NCBI GenBank assembly: GCA_016302525.1
Contig: JAEDNJ010000005.1
Span: 1-22,793 of the forward strand
Direction: 5' to 3'
Source of the DNA: Phascolarctobacterium sp.
GTDB lineage: Bacteria; Bacillota; Negativicutes; Acidaminococcales; Acidaminococcaceae
Length of the DNA stretch: 22,793 bases
Position numbers and translations under genes: made by a program
Shown: positions 13,899 to 21,007 of the stretch, piece by piece
Numbering within the stretch: position 1 is the stretch's first letter
How the letters are laid out: each line of letters begins with the position of its first letter
Notes under the pieces: model-generated
What the model was told of the DNA's origin: nothing
The model's input: only the letters and a program-made list of their open reading frames with translations
The model's database searches: none

Positions 13899-14501
13899 TT
13901 ATTTACCCTCCTTAGACTTATGATTACGTTTAGTATGGATATGCTTCTTATGATTTTTGTGCTTACCCTTAAAGGACTTGTGAGCAACAACATGAGCGCC
14001 AATATGATCACCAATAACGGGAGCATCAGCAACATCCACGATAGTACCGATAGTGTCGGAAACATGACCGCCACTATAGATTTTTACAGTGCCCTCGCCC
14101 TCTCTGGGGTCAACATTCAGATTGCCCAGAGGCTCGCTTAAAATGTGCTCCTGGTTCAGGGCTCTTGCAGCCTCGCTCTCCCGTACGCTGAGCACGGTCC
14201 AAACCGGATGGCCCGTCTTATAAGCAGCCTTACACAGAATATGAGAGCCAATAGGGTTAGCTAAGAATACGAATAAGAATACAAAACCAATTTTTGCTGC
14301 CGTCAGGGTCGGTCCCTCCAATATAATTAAGCCAATAAAGGAAAGCACACAGCCCAGGGTTTCACTGTTGCCGGAGGCGTGCACACGGCAATAGAAATCA
14401 GGCAGTCTCATCATACCTACAGCAGAGCCGATAAAGAAGATAGCACCCGCCAGCATGAAAAGGCATGCGAATAATTCTCTGAGAGATACATCACAAATCA
14501 T
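13899..14501 (-). CDS. mrpG: Na+/H+ antiporter subunit G with long basic C-terminal extension
   Basis: Residues 1 to about 103 are a normal three-helix MnhG/MrpG: GMMRLPDFYCRVHASGNSETLG at about 29-50 and LANPIGSHILCKAAY at about 80-94 are diagnostic. The family is usually about 100-130 residues, whereas this protein has 200. The extra stretch begins as a polar segment with DPREGEGTVKIYSGG. It ends in a Lys/His-rich tail (173-200, with about seven His and twelve Lys). Such a tail could sit at the membrane surface, bind metal or RNA, or be dispensable. The frame is open to the stop and continuous with the domain, so it is not obviously a frameshift artefact. It overlaps mrpF by 4 nt. Confidence 0.9.
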   Translation of the reverse strand: MICDVSLRELFACLFMLAGAIFFIGSAVGMMRLPDFYCRVHASGNSETLGCVLSFIGLIILEGPTLTAAKIGFVFLFVFLANPIGSHILCKAAYKTGHPVWTVLSVRESEAARALNQEHILSEPLGNLNVDPREGEGTVKIYSGGHVSDTIGTIVDVADAPVIGDHIGAHVVAHKSFKGKHKNHKKHIHTKRNHKSKEGK

Positions 14502-14770
14502 AGCTTATTACCTCCCAGATATTTTGCAATAATTACGGAGCCAATAAAGCCCAGCATACCGTAGGATATACCAATATCTACGTACATATCGGGTCTGCCA
14601 TCTACATAGCCAAAAAGAACCAGCATGAGGATGGTGTCAGCACCAATTACGCCCAGCCCATTCATACGGTCGAAGGCTGTAGGCCCATGGAACAAGCGCT
14701 GCAGCATCATAACAATACAAGCGAGAATGGAAACCATGAGAATAATAAAGGTTATGTTAACTAAACTCAT
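14498..14770 (-). CDS. mrpF: Na+/H+ antiporter subunit F
   Basis: A 90-residue, three-helix protein of the MnhF/MrpF family. RLFHGPTAFDRMNGLGVIGADTILML (about residues 25-50) carries the conserved G-P-T-x-x-D-R motif, and DIGISYGMLGFIGSVIIAKYL forms the last helix. In the Mrp complex it belongs to the E-F-G small-subunit group. Both ends overlap neighbours by 4 nt (ATGA), so it is cotranslated with mrpE and mrpG. Confidence 0.93.
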   Translation of the reverse strand: MSLVNITFIILMVSILACIVMMLQRLFHGPTAFDRMNGLGVIGADTILMLVLFGYVDGRPDMYVDIGISYGMLGFIGSVIIAKYLGGNKL

Positions 14771-15345
14771 TTTCTTCCCTCCTCTACCATAGCGAAATCA
14801 CAGGTTTCGCCAAATAAATCGGCAACATGCTTAGGGAAATCTCCAGCATAGATGCCCTCCGCAGCTCCAGGAGTCAAAGCATGGATTTCATATAATCCAT
14901 CATCTGTAACATTTATAGTTACAGTACCCGGAGTCAGCGTGATTGAATCAGCCAACGCAACGCATGCTACAGGATTGTCGAAATGGACCTTAAAGCGCAC
15001 AATCTTGGGATCAATTTGCAGCTCCTGTGATGTCGTCGCTAAGAGGACATCAATATTAGCTAAAACTAGCTGCCACATGAGCCAGCAGAAATAGCTAATA
15101 AACTTGAAGGGATTTACGCCGAAAACAAAATACTTTTTGTCACCTGTCTTGTTCGTTACAAGCAGGAGCGGGTAAGTCACCCAGGAAGTCACAGCAGCCG
15201 TAATGATGCCATAGACAATGAACTTTGTCTCTGTTCTACCCGCCAATACCATCCAGAAGATGAACATCCCAACGAACAAGCTTGCTAGATGTACGGCCTT
15301 AGAGCCAACAATTTTAGCATCGTGTAAAGGGTCTTGCTTTGCCAC
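14767..15345 (-). CDS. mrpE: Na+/H+ antiporter subunit E (first gene of the Mrp operon)
   Basis: A 192-residue protein with two N-terminal helices (about residues 20-60), a third near 80-105 and a cytosolic domain of ferredoxin-like type. VACVALADSITLTPGTVTINV (about residues 126-146) is the MrpE/MnhE signature. A GTG start at 15345 is chosen because AAAGGTGG lies 5 nt upstream; an in-frame GTG at 15354 lies within that ribosome site. It is the promoter-proximal gene of an 11-gene chain in which nearly every junction overlaps or abuts, so the subunits should be made together. Confidence 0.92.
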   Translation of the reverse strand: MAKQDPLHDAKIVGSKAVHLASLFVGMFIFWMVLAGRTETKFIVYGIITAAVTSWVTYPLLLVTNKTGDKKYFVFGVNPFKFISYFCWLMWQLVLANIDVLLATTSQELQIDPKIVRFKVHFDNPVACVALADSITLTPGTVTINVTDDGLYEIHALTPGAAEGIYAGDFPKHVADLFGETCDFAMVEEGRK

Positions 15346-15400
15346 AGTTACCACCTTTCTTTATAATTTATTTGCTTAATTAGCAGCAGGATATTTTTTG

Positions 15401-15445
15401 CTCTCTCCCCACCAAGAGAGACAATAATACATCTTCATTATACCA
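15401..15445 (-). promoter_or_regulatory. Mrp operon promoter and leader hairpin
   Basis: The - strand reads TGGTATAAT (complement of 15437-15445), an extended -10 element about 90 nt before mrpE. The -35 is weak. The leader then contains CTCTCT and AGAGAG arms (within 15401-15422, 6 bp, 8-nt loop). No T-run follows the hairpin, so it is a leader structure rather than a terminator. Confidence 0.55.
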
Positions 15446-15643
15446 CTAATTGCTCAGAATTAATACACATTATCTGCATATTTGCTATGTTTTTTTGTAT
15501 ATTTTTCCTTAAGTATTCTCTTATTCACTGTCGCTGCTAAAAATATCCCCCTCTGCCACGATTTAGCCCTCGCCCTTCCTCTAAATTTTTGCCTTGCTTT
15601 AGCCCGAAAAACAGCCCCTTTATAGCAGCTTTGGCAAAACAAA
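15446..15643. other. Spacer between the Mrp promoter and the SDR terminator
   Basis: No gene with a ribosome site was found. A 60-codon - strand frame (15460-15642) has composition unlike the neighbouring proteins and runs up against the terminator, so it is treated as chance. Confidence 0.45.
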
Positions 15644-15668
15644 AAGGCAGAAGCTCAGCTCCCGCCTT
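15644..15668 (-). terminator. Terminator of the regulator-kinase-SDR operon
   Basis: On the - strand AAGGCGGGAGCT folds against AGCTTCTGCCTT. Two apparent mismatches become G-U wobbles on this strand only. It is followed by TTTTTGTTTTG, and lies 170 nt beyond the SDR stop. In the 3' untranslated stretch a second hairpin, TATGCC/GGCATA with a 6-nt loop, lies around 15759-15777. Confidence 0.8.
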
Positions 15669-15838
15669 ATTATTACACTATTTACTCATTTAACCCTGCC
15701 CTGACAGCGCCCACAGCTTTACTGTGCTGCTTACTAAATCACAGGCCATTGTGCTTCTATGCCCACACAGGCATAACACAGTTTGCTCGTATCCTTACCG
15801 TGTGGCTGTTGCAGTCAGCCAGCATGTAATTCAACAGC

Positions 15839-16645
15839 TTAGCCTTTTGCTGTTATGCCCCCATCAACTGGCACAATGCTGCCTGTCATAAAGCTGTTCT
15901 GAGGCGAAGCCAGGGCACAGATGACATGAGCCACCTCCTCAGCTTTGCCAATGCGCTCTAAGGGATAGGCGCTCGCCATCTCCTCAAGCGTATAGCTGCC
16001 CTGCGCTGCAGCCAGCTGCTCCTGCAAAAGCGGCGTATCCACATCCGCCGGACACACGCAGTTCACCCTGATTTGGGGCGCCAGATCTAGGGCCAGCGCC
16101 TTAGTCAAGGCTACAATGGCCCCCTTAGAAGCACAGTACACCGGGCAACCGTAGTTGCCGCTAATGCCAGCATCCGAGGAAATATTGATAATACTTCCGC
16201 CCTTAAGCATCAGCGGAAGCACTGCCTGGGTCAAAAACAGGGTGCCCTTCACATTAACATCAAAGATTTGCTCATAATCCTTTGCTGTTAATTCCTCTAG
16301 GCGCTGCTCCCTATAGACACCAGCGCAGTTGACTAAAATATCAATATGTGCTGTCTTATCCACGCTTGAGCTGCTGGCAGAAGCACCCTTCTCCTTTAGC
16401 TCAGCCTTAATCTGCTCAACAGTCTCCCTGCAGCTCTCCGCCCTGCTCACATCACAGGGCACAAAAGCGGGGCTTTGACCCGTTTTGGCCTCTAAAAGAG
16501 CCACTGCCGCCAGCCCTCTTGCCAGACTTCTGCCCAAGATATACACCCTCGCCCCATCCAGCAGCAGCTTTTCAGCTACTGCCAGACCTATGCCAGAGGT
16601 ACCGCCGCTAATTAGGGCACACAGACCCTTGCAACCATAATCCAT
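15839..16645 (-). CDS. Short-chain dehydrogenase/reductase
   Basis: A 268-residue classical SDR, a cytosolic NAD(P)-dependent oxidoreductase of FabG-like fold. It has the cofactor loop GGTSGIG (14-20), NCAG (106-109), the catalytic tetrad N131, S157, Y170 and K174 (YCASK) and the C-terminal MTGSIVPVDGG. A Ser/Ala-rich insertion (about residues 87-98, ASASSSS) precedes the IDILVNCAG strand and is unusual. The start is 18 nt after the sensor kinase stop, with AAGG about 11 nt before the ATG, so it belongs to the regulator-kinase operon. The substrate cannot be told; a housekeeping FabG is less likely, because no fatty acid genes are nearby. Confidence 0.85.
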   Translation of the reverse strand: MDYGCKGLCALISGGTSGIGLAVAEKLLLDGARVYILGRSLARGLAAVALLEAKTGQSPAFVPCDVSRAESCRETVEQIKAELKEKGASASSSSVDKTAHIDILVNCAGVYREQRLEELTAKDYEQIFDVNVKGTLFLTQAVLPLMLKGGSIINISSDAGISGNYGCPVYCASKGAIVALTKALALDLAPQIRVNCVCPADVDTPLLQEQLAAAQGSYTLEEMASAYPLERIGKAEEVAHVICALASPQNSFMTGSIVPVDGGITAKG

Positions 16646-16663
16646 GTTTATCTAAACCTTCCC

Positions 16664-18163
16664 TTATCCTTCGCCCTTCAGCTTGTCGGGCAGCACAGCC
16701 GTAATAGTCGTGCCCTCGCCCAGACGGCTTTCCATTTCCAGCTCAATGCCATGGCGCACGGCAATCTGCTTGGCAATAGCCAGTCCTAAGCCGCTGCCGC
16801 TCTTGTTTTGCTCATTATGCGCCTTATAGAAGCGATCAAAGGCATGCGGCACATCCTCCGGCTTAATACCGCAGCCATGGTCCGTAACGCTCAGGCGATT
16901 GCCCTTGAGGCAAATCTCCAAAGTGCTGTTTACGGGTGAAAACTTGACACTATTGTGCAGGAAAATCATCAGCATTTGCCGCAGACGACCATAATCACCC
17001 TGTAGGGGATAAATTTCCGTATCCAGCTCGCTCTTGACCTCAATCTTTTTTTCGGCGCCTAAGCGTTTAGCGCCACGCACAGCATCACCGATTACCTCGC
17101 AAAGGTTGATTCTTTCCATTTCAATGGCAAAATCCGTATTCTGTAAACGCGAAAGCTCCAACAAATCGTTAATCAAACGCTGCAGGAATTCGCTCTCCTT
17201 CAGCATCTGTCGATGAAACTCCTCCACATCCTCAGGCTCAGTGATGACCCCATCCCGCAAAGCCTCCAGGCTCCCCTTAATAACCGTAACAGGGGTACGC
17301 AGCTCATGGGAAATATTGGCAATAAACTCTCGGCGCAGCTTTTCCAACTTGGCGCTTTCTTCTTCTGCAAGACCCAAACGCTCTGCCAGAATATCCAGCT
17401 TTTCTGCCAGCTCACCAATTTCGTCCTGCTGTTTGATATTGGTACGCGCATGGTATTCCTTATTAGCCAGGCGCTCCACAATCTTTTTGAGCGTATTCAT
17501 AGGTCTGGTAAAGCTCCAGGACAAAATTGCCGACAGCACTAAAACGCAGCCCAGAGCAATCGCCAGGCTGACCAAAAGGCTGTGTATCCCCTGATTGATG
17601 GCCTTCTCTACGCCCTCTACCGGAGAATGAAGCAGCACGACAGCACGTACATTGCCATGGATATCATAAACAGGTTCGCCCACCGTAATCATGGTGGCAC
17701 CCAAATACTTATTGTATTCCTCCAGGCTAAAGCTCTTGCCCCCAAAGGCGCGCTCAACCTTGTGGCGAATCTTATCTGGCAAACGCTTATAGGCCTCTTG
17801 CCCATTAGCAGGAATATCTGTTATCTTCACTTTGCCAGAAAGCAGAGCCTCTCTGATAAGCTCCAAATTCATATTCAGGTTGCGATTGCCGTCTACTACC
17901 CACACTATTTCTGGCGAAGCATTATCTAGAGTATTAATAATACGGCTGCGCGAAATATCCTCGCCGTAGCGCCTTTCCATAAAGGGCAAGTCCTTCGTGA
18001 TAACCTGAGCAATCTTCGTCGCCCTCTGGTTCATTTCCCGCCGCTTTTGGTCAATGGCATTTTCCTTAAACAGATGCCTAAAAAGACCACCAACCACCAG
18101 GGCAAAAATAACCAGCACAGTCAAAAAATAAAGCGTTAGTCTTACAGTAAATTTATTTCTCAT
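16664..18163 (-). CDS. Membrane sensor histidine kinase
   Basis: A 499-residue sensor with a first membrane helix at about residues 8-30, an extracytoplasmic domain of roughly 150 residues, a second helix at about 193-215, a HAMP domain (FTRPMNTLKKIVERL, about 217-270), and a HisKA domain with phospho-acceptor H286 in NISHELRTPVT. The HATPase domain has the N box HNSVKF, G1 DHGCGIK and G2 GSGLGLAIAKQI. The start at 18163 is chosen because AGAGG lies about 7 nt upstream. It follows the response regulator by 72 nt and is its evident partner. The signal is unknown, but the divergent CpxP/Spy-like gene suggests envelope stress or metal. Confidence 0.92.
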   Translation of the reverse strand: MRNKFTVRLTLYFLTVLVIFALVVGGLFRHLFKENAIDQKRREMNQRATKIAQVITKDLPFMERRYGEDISRSRIINTLDNASPEIVWVVDGNRNLNMNLELIREALLSGKVKITDIPANGQEAYKRLPDKIRHKVERAFGGKSFSLEEYNKYLGATMITVGEPVYDIHGNVRAVVLLHSPVEGVEKAINQGIHSLLVSLAIALGCVLVLSAILSWSFTRPMNTLKKIVERLANKEYHARTNIKQQDEIGELAEKLDILAERLGLAEEESAKLEKLRREFIANISHELRTPVTVIKGSLEALRDGVITEPEDVEEFHRQMLKESEFLQRLINDLLELSRLQNTDFAIEMERINLCEVIGDAVRGAKRLGAEKKIEVKSELDTEIYPLQGDYGRLRQMLMIFLHNSVKFSPVNSTLEICLKGNRLSVTDHGCGIKPEDVPHAFDRFYKAHNEQNKSGSGLGLAIAKQIAVRHGIELEMESRLGEGTTITAVLPDKLKGEG

Positions 18164-18235
18164 CCTAAGGCCTCTTTTTCCAAATTTAGACAAGCTAAGT
18201 ATAGCACCTAGCTATGTCTAATTTGTGGCGAATAC

Positions 18236-18943
18236 TTATTTTGCTGTTTCCTTTGCGACTTCAAAGCGATAGCCAACACCCCAAATAGTTTTGATATCCC
18301 AATCAGGATGAGGATATTTTTCTAATTTAGCGCGCAGACGCTTAATATGCGAATCCACAGTGCGGCTGTCTCCCTCGTAATCGTAGCCCCAGAGGCTATC
18401 TAAGAGATTATCACGGCTGAAGACCTTGGTGCTATTTTTCGCCATCGTCCACAGCAGCTCAATTTCTTTTTTCGTTAAGGGCACATTCTGCCCATCTACT
18501 TCTACAGTATATCTGTCTAAATCAATAAAAAGATTGCCTACCTTATAGGTGTTCTTATTGACATTGGCAGCACCGCCTCCCATGCGACGCAGCACAGAGC
18601 GTACCCTGGCCATAACCTCGCCAGCAGAGAAGGGCTTCACTACATAGTCATCTGCACCAATATCAAGGCCCATAATCTTGTCATAGTCTTCACCACGGGC
18701 AGTAATCATGATAATAGGCACCATAGAAACTTTTCTTAAAGCCTTGCACACATCAAAGCCGTCCAGCTTGGGCATCATTACATCCAGCAGCACCATGACA
18801 ATGTCCTTTCTATGCGCACTGAAAAGCTCCAAAGCCTGCTCTCCGTCATAGGCAATAAGCACCTCATAGCCCTCTTTTTTGACATAACTAGAAAGAATCA
18901 TTGTAATTTGTTTATTATCATCCGCAATTAAAATCTTGGCCAT
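18236..18943 (-). CDS. OmpR/PhoB-family response regulator
   Basis: A 235-residue regulator. The receiver domain (1 to about 120) has the acidic pair D8-D9, the phosphorylation site D54 in VLLDVMMPKLDGFD, the conserved T in IIMITA, and K in DYVVKPFS. The C-terminal winged helix (about 135-235) shows PLTKKEIELLW and the SRTVDSHIKRLRAKL recognition helix. GGAGG lies 7 nt before the ATG at 18943; an adjacent ATG at 18946 would add one Met. It likely controls its own operon and the divergent secreted protein gene from the shared intergenic region. Confidence 0.93.
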   Translation of the reverse strand: MAKILIADDNKQITMILSSYVKKEGYEVLIAYDGEQALELFSAHRKDIVMVLLDVMMPKLDGFDVCKALRKVSMVPIIMITARGEDYDKIMGLDIGADDYVVKPFSAGEVMARVRSVLRRMGGGAANVNKNTYKVGNLFIDLDRYTVEVDGQNVPLTKKEIELLWTMAKNSTKVFSRDNLLDSLWGYDYEGDSRTVDSHIKRLRAKLEKYPHPDWDIKTIWGVGYRFEVAKETAK

Positions 18944-18974
18944 CATAAATCCTCCATCGCAAAAATCTATAAAC

Positions 18975-19003
18975 ATTCTATCATAAAAATAAAAAAAACA
19001 CAA
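18975..19003 (-). promoter_or_regulatory. Candidate promoter of the regulator-kinase-SDR operon
   Basis: On the - strand TTGTGT (complement of 18998-19003), 17 nt of mostly T, then TAGAAT (complement of 18975-18980). Just upstream, AAAAAAG-A-CTTTTTT (19002-19016) is a near-perfect inverted repeat between the two divergent promoters, a possible operator or bent-DNA tract. Confidence 0.45.
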
Positions 19004-19027
19004 AAAAGACTTTTTTACAACATAGTT

Positions 19028-19055
19028 TTGTCATAAAGCCCAGTTACAATATAGT
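19028..19055 (+). promoter_or_regulatory. Promoter of the secreted LTxxQ protein
   Basis: TTGTCA (19028-19033), 16 nt, TATAGT (19050-19055), giving a leader of about 85 nt. Two copies of TTACAA (19015-19020 and 19044-19049), 29 nt apart, flank the -35 and are candidate binding sites for the adjacent OmpR-type regulator. Confidence 0.5.
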
Positions 19056-19145
19056 CAAAGCTAAGGCACGGTGCAGCAAGACCTGCCTAGGCATTATCAA
19101 GCAGCTCAACTTCCCAGAATATATTTAGTTTTAAAGGAGCGTAGA

Positions 19146-19790
19146 ATGATGAACATGAAAAAAGCTTTACTCGCTGGCGCAATCTTAACCGCATTTGCAA
19201 CCACCGCTTTCGCAGCCGATATGCAAGAGGACAACAAACCTACCATGAGGGAAAGGGTCAACAAAATTCTCCATCACGAGGATGAGCACCCCGGCTACCA
19301 TAAAAATGCTAAGCGCGGCTATCCTCCCCGCCCCAAGATGACCGAGGAGCAAAGAGAATGCTTTAAGCAAATGAATCCCGAAGAACGCAGAGCCTTCATG
19401 AAGGAGAGACACGCACAATGGCTTAAATCTATGACCCCAGAGCAAAAGGCTCATTATGACGAGCATCAAAAATTCCTGAAGGAGCGCAGAGAAGCTCGCC
19501 AAAAAAATGTTGCCGAAAAAATGAACAAGCTGACCGCTGCACAACGCGCTGAGGTTGAGCAATTCCTTAAGGACGAGATGGCTCACCACAGAGCAATGGG
19601 TGAACGCCTGAAAAAGATGAGCCCTGAGCAACGCGAGGCAATTCGTGCTTGCCGCCCCAAGACCTTCGGTCATCACTTTGACAAAAAAGCACCCGGCTAC
19701 AAAATGAAACACCATAGGGAGCACAGAGATTTCCATCGCGATTTCCACCGTGGTCCCCAGGCAGATCGTCCTGTTCCTCCCTGTGTTTAA
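19146..19790 (+). CDS. Secreted His-rich CpxP/Spy-like periplasmic protein
   Basis: A 214-residue protein with a clear signal peptide (MKKALLAGAILTAFATTAFA, cleavage after the AFA at about residue 23). The mature part is highly charged and helical. Four LTxxQ-like repeats are visible: MTEEQRE, MTPEQKA, LTAAQRA and MSPEQRE, the motif of CpxP/Spy periplasmic chaperones. The C terminus is rich in His (HHFDKK, MKHHREHRDFHRDFHRGP), which suggests metal binding. Three cysteines are scattered, one at PPCV near the end. GGAG (19136-19139) sits 6 nt before the ATG; an earlier in-frame GTG lacks a ribosome site. Being divergent from an OmpR-type two-component system suggests control by it, and possibly feedback on the sensor, as in Cpx. 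Confidence 0.8.
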   Translation: MMNMKKALLAGAILTAFATTAFAADMQEDNKPTMRERVNKILHHEDEHPGYHKNAKRGYPPRPKMTEEQRECFKQMNPEERRAFMKERHAQWLKSMTPEQKAHYDEHQKFLKERREARQKNVAEKMNKLTAAQRAEVEQFLKDEMAHHRAMGERLKKMSPEQREAIRACRPKTFGHHFDKKAPGYKMKHHREHRDFHRDFHRGPQADRPVPPCV

Positions 19791-19831
19791 GAAAATCCTC
19801 TAACTAGACTCACTCCTTTCTTTTCTCACAC

Positions 19832-19866
19832 AGCCTGTCGCCTCGTGCGGCAGGCTGGATTTTTTC
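19832..19866 (+). terminator. Terminator of the LTxxQ protein gene
   Basis: AGCCTGTCGC (19832-19841) pairs with GCGGCAGGCT (19847-19856) with one U-G wobble and a 5-nt loop, followed by GGATTTTTT. It is a strong intrinsic terminator, 42 nt after the stop codon. Confidence 0.92.
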
Positions 19867-19879
19867 TGACCTTAGTTCA

Positions 19880-19908
19880 TTGACAAAGCCTGCAAAAAAT
19901 GCTATTGT
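19880..19908 (+). promoter_or_regulatory. Promoter of the TetR-family regulator
   Basis: TTGACA (19880-19885), 17 nt, TATTGT (19903-19908), 48 nt before the ATG. No clear palindromic operator was seen overlapping it. Confidence 0.75.
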
Positions 19909-19955
19909 AAAATCAAGAAGGAAACCAGTAAATAAGTAACAAGGAGGATACTACT

Positions 19956-20564
19956 ATGTGCGCCGCCAAAGAAAAAAAGCCTACAATTCCCAGCACTAAG
20001 GCCAAGCTGCTGGCAGCAGGTGTAAAGCTGGTTGTAGAAAAGGGCTTTAATAACATTTCTGTCGAAGACATTACCAAAACTGCGGGCGTTGCCAAGGGCA
20101 GCTTTTATACCTACTTCAAGCGCAAGGAGGATTTGATTCAGGAAATCAATCGCAGTGCCACAGATGGACTTCTCGACGGCATTGCCAGCTCGAACGAGGA
20201 CATAGAGGACAAGCTGCAAATGTTTGTGGTTCTCTTTGTCAGCAGTGTACAGGCGAATGAAATTCAGATTTGTCGTCAATGGCTGTGCAACCTGATTAAC
20301 GCGCCAGAAATTGTTGATATCAAGGATAAGGAAAAGCTAGAGCACGACCTAAAAGAGCTGCGCAATCTACTAAAGGAAGAAATATACGCAGGTCATCTCA
20401 AGAAAAAAACGCCCATTGCCCTCATTGCTAACCTCATCATGTGCCAAATCTACGGTATGCTGGCCTGCTGGTGTATGTCCGAGGGTAGCTTTGTGCCCAA
20501 GGAATGGGCCAAGGGCTTTTGTGAAGCTCAAATCAGACCTATTTTGAAGCCGTATTTTAAATAG
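19956..20564 (+). CDS. TetR/AcrR-family transcriptional regulator
   Basis: A 202-residue one-component regulator. Residues about 15-62 are the TetR DNA-binding domain: AAGVKLVVEKGFNNISVEDIT leads to the helix-turn-helix KTAGVAKGSFYTYFKRKEDL. The C-terminal all-helical part (about 70-202) is the ligand and dimer domain and is Cys/Trp-containing (CRQWLCNL, LACWCMSEG). AAGGAGG (19941-19947) lies 8 nt before the ATG. It has its own promoter and no cotranscribed partner. Its targets could include itself or the outer-membrane protein gene 440 nt downstream, but there is no direct evidence. Confidence 0.9.
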   Translation: MCAAKEKKPTIPSTKAKLLAAGVKLVVEKGFNNISVEDITKTAGVAKGSFYTYFKRKEDLIQEINRSATDGLLDGIASSNEDIEDKLQMFVVLFVSSVQANEIQICRQWLCNLINAPEIVDIKDKEKLEHDLKELRNLLKEEIYAGHLKKKTPIALIANLIMCQIYGMLACWCMSEGSFVPKEWAKGFCEAQIRPILKPYFK

Positions 20565-20815
20565 TATTGCAATCTAAGATTTGTTCCTACATTTCTTTTT
20601 GTCAGCTTCTCATTTTATTTAGCAAAAGGGGTAGATTTTTCCAAAGCAATAGTATACAATATACAAAGGTTGAGCAGGGTGCATCAAAACGCTCTGTGAG
20701 CCCTCTTTCACTACTATATACGAATAACATCCCCGTTATTTTTATTAGGTTTCACACCCCCAAGAGCCTAACCCAGTAAGGTAGCCCAGTCGAAAGAGAC
20801 TTATGAGGAAATTGC
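20565..20815. other. Gene-free spacer after the TetR gene
   Basis: About 250 nt with no convincing reading frame; open frames at 20567-20779 and 20803-20994 lack ribosome sites, and the second runs through a terminator. There are small hairpins (TTAGG/CCTAA around 20743-20772; AGTC/GACT around 20788-20802). Because a strong terminator ends it, it could be the long 3' UTR of the TetR mRNA or a small RNA. Confidence 0.4.
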
Positions 20816-20860
20816 AAGAGCCTGACTTAAGCGTGAGCTTAGGTCAGGTTCTTTGTTTTT
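20816..20860 (+). terminator. Intrinsic terminator downstream of the TetR gene
   Basis: AAGAGCCTGACTTAAGC (20816-20832) pairs almost fully with GCTTAGGTCAGGTTCTT (20837-20853), with a 4-nt loop, followed by TGTTTTT. It is the longest stem in the window and lies about 250 nt past the TetR stop. Confidence 0.85.
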
Positions 20861-20919
20861 CTGTTGCTTATACACTTCATCCCCACTCTCTCCTACACTC
20901 AAGAAATCGCCTTTATCAA

Positions 20920-20967
20920 CAAAAAACTCCTAAAGCAGATATTTTAACAAACATCTACTTTAGGAGT
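20920..20967 (-). terminator. Terminator of the outer-membrane protein gene
   Basis: ACTCCTAAAG (20926-20935) pairs with CTTTAGGAGT (20958-20967), with AGAT/ATCT extending the stem after one mismatch. On the - strand it is followed by TTTTTTG (complement of 20920-20926). It lies about 40 nt beyond the stop of the outer-membrane protein. Confidence 0.88.
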
Positions 20968-21007
20968 AGCCTCTCAAAGCCAGCTATAAGCTAAGCCCGT
21001 TATGAAA

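Noticed and set aside
7559-15345. Membrane-bound hydrogenase or complex I operon
   Set aside because: The gene order matches the Mbh ion-pumping half, but no hydrogenase, NuoB/D/H-like or iron-sulphur protein follows before the terminator at 7522-7554.
15460-15642. 60-codon minus-strand frame between the Mrp and SDR operons
   Set aside because: No ribosome site; it is very rich in Arg and Lys and not protein-family-like.
19185-19748. Minus-strand hydrophobic open frame opposite the secreted LTxxQ protein
   Set aside because: Reverse reading of Lys/Glu-rich codons gives a false Leu/Phe-rich protein; there is no ribosome site, and the plus-strand gene has promoter, signal peptide and terminator.
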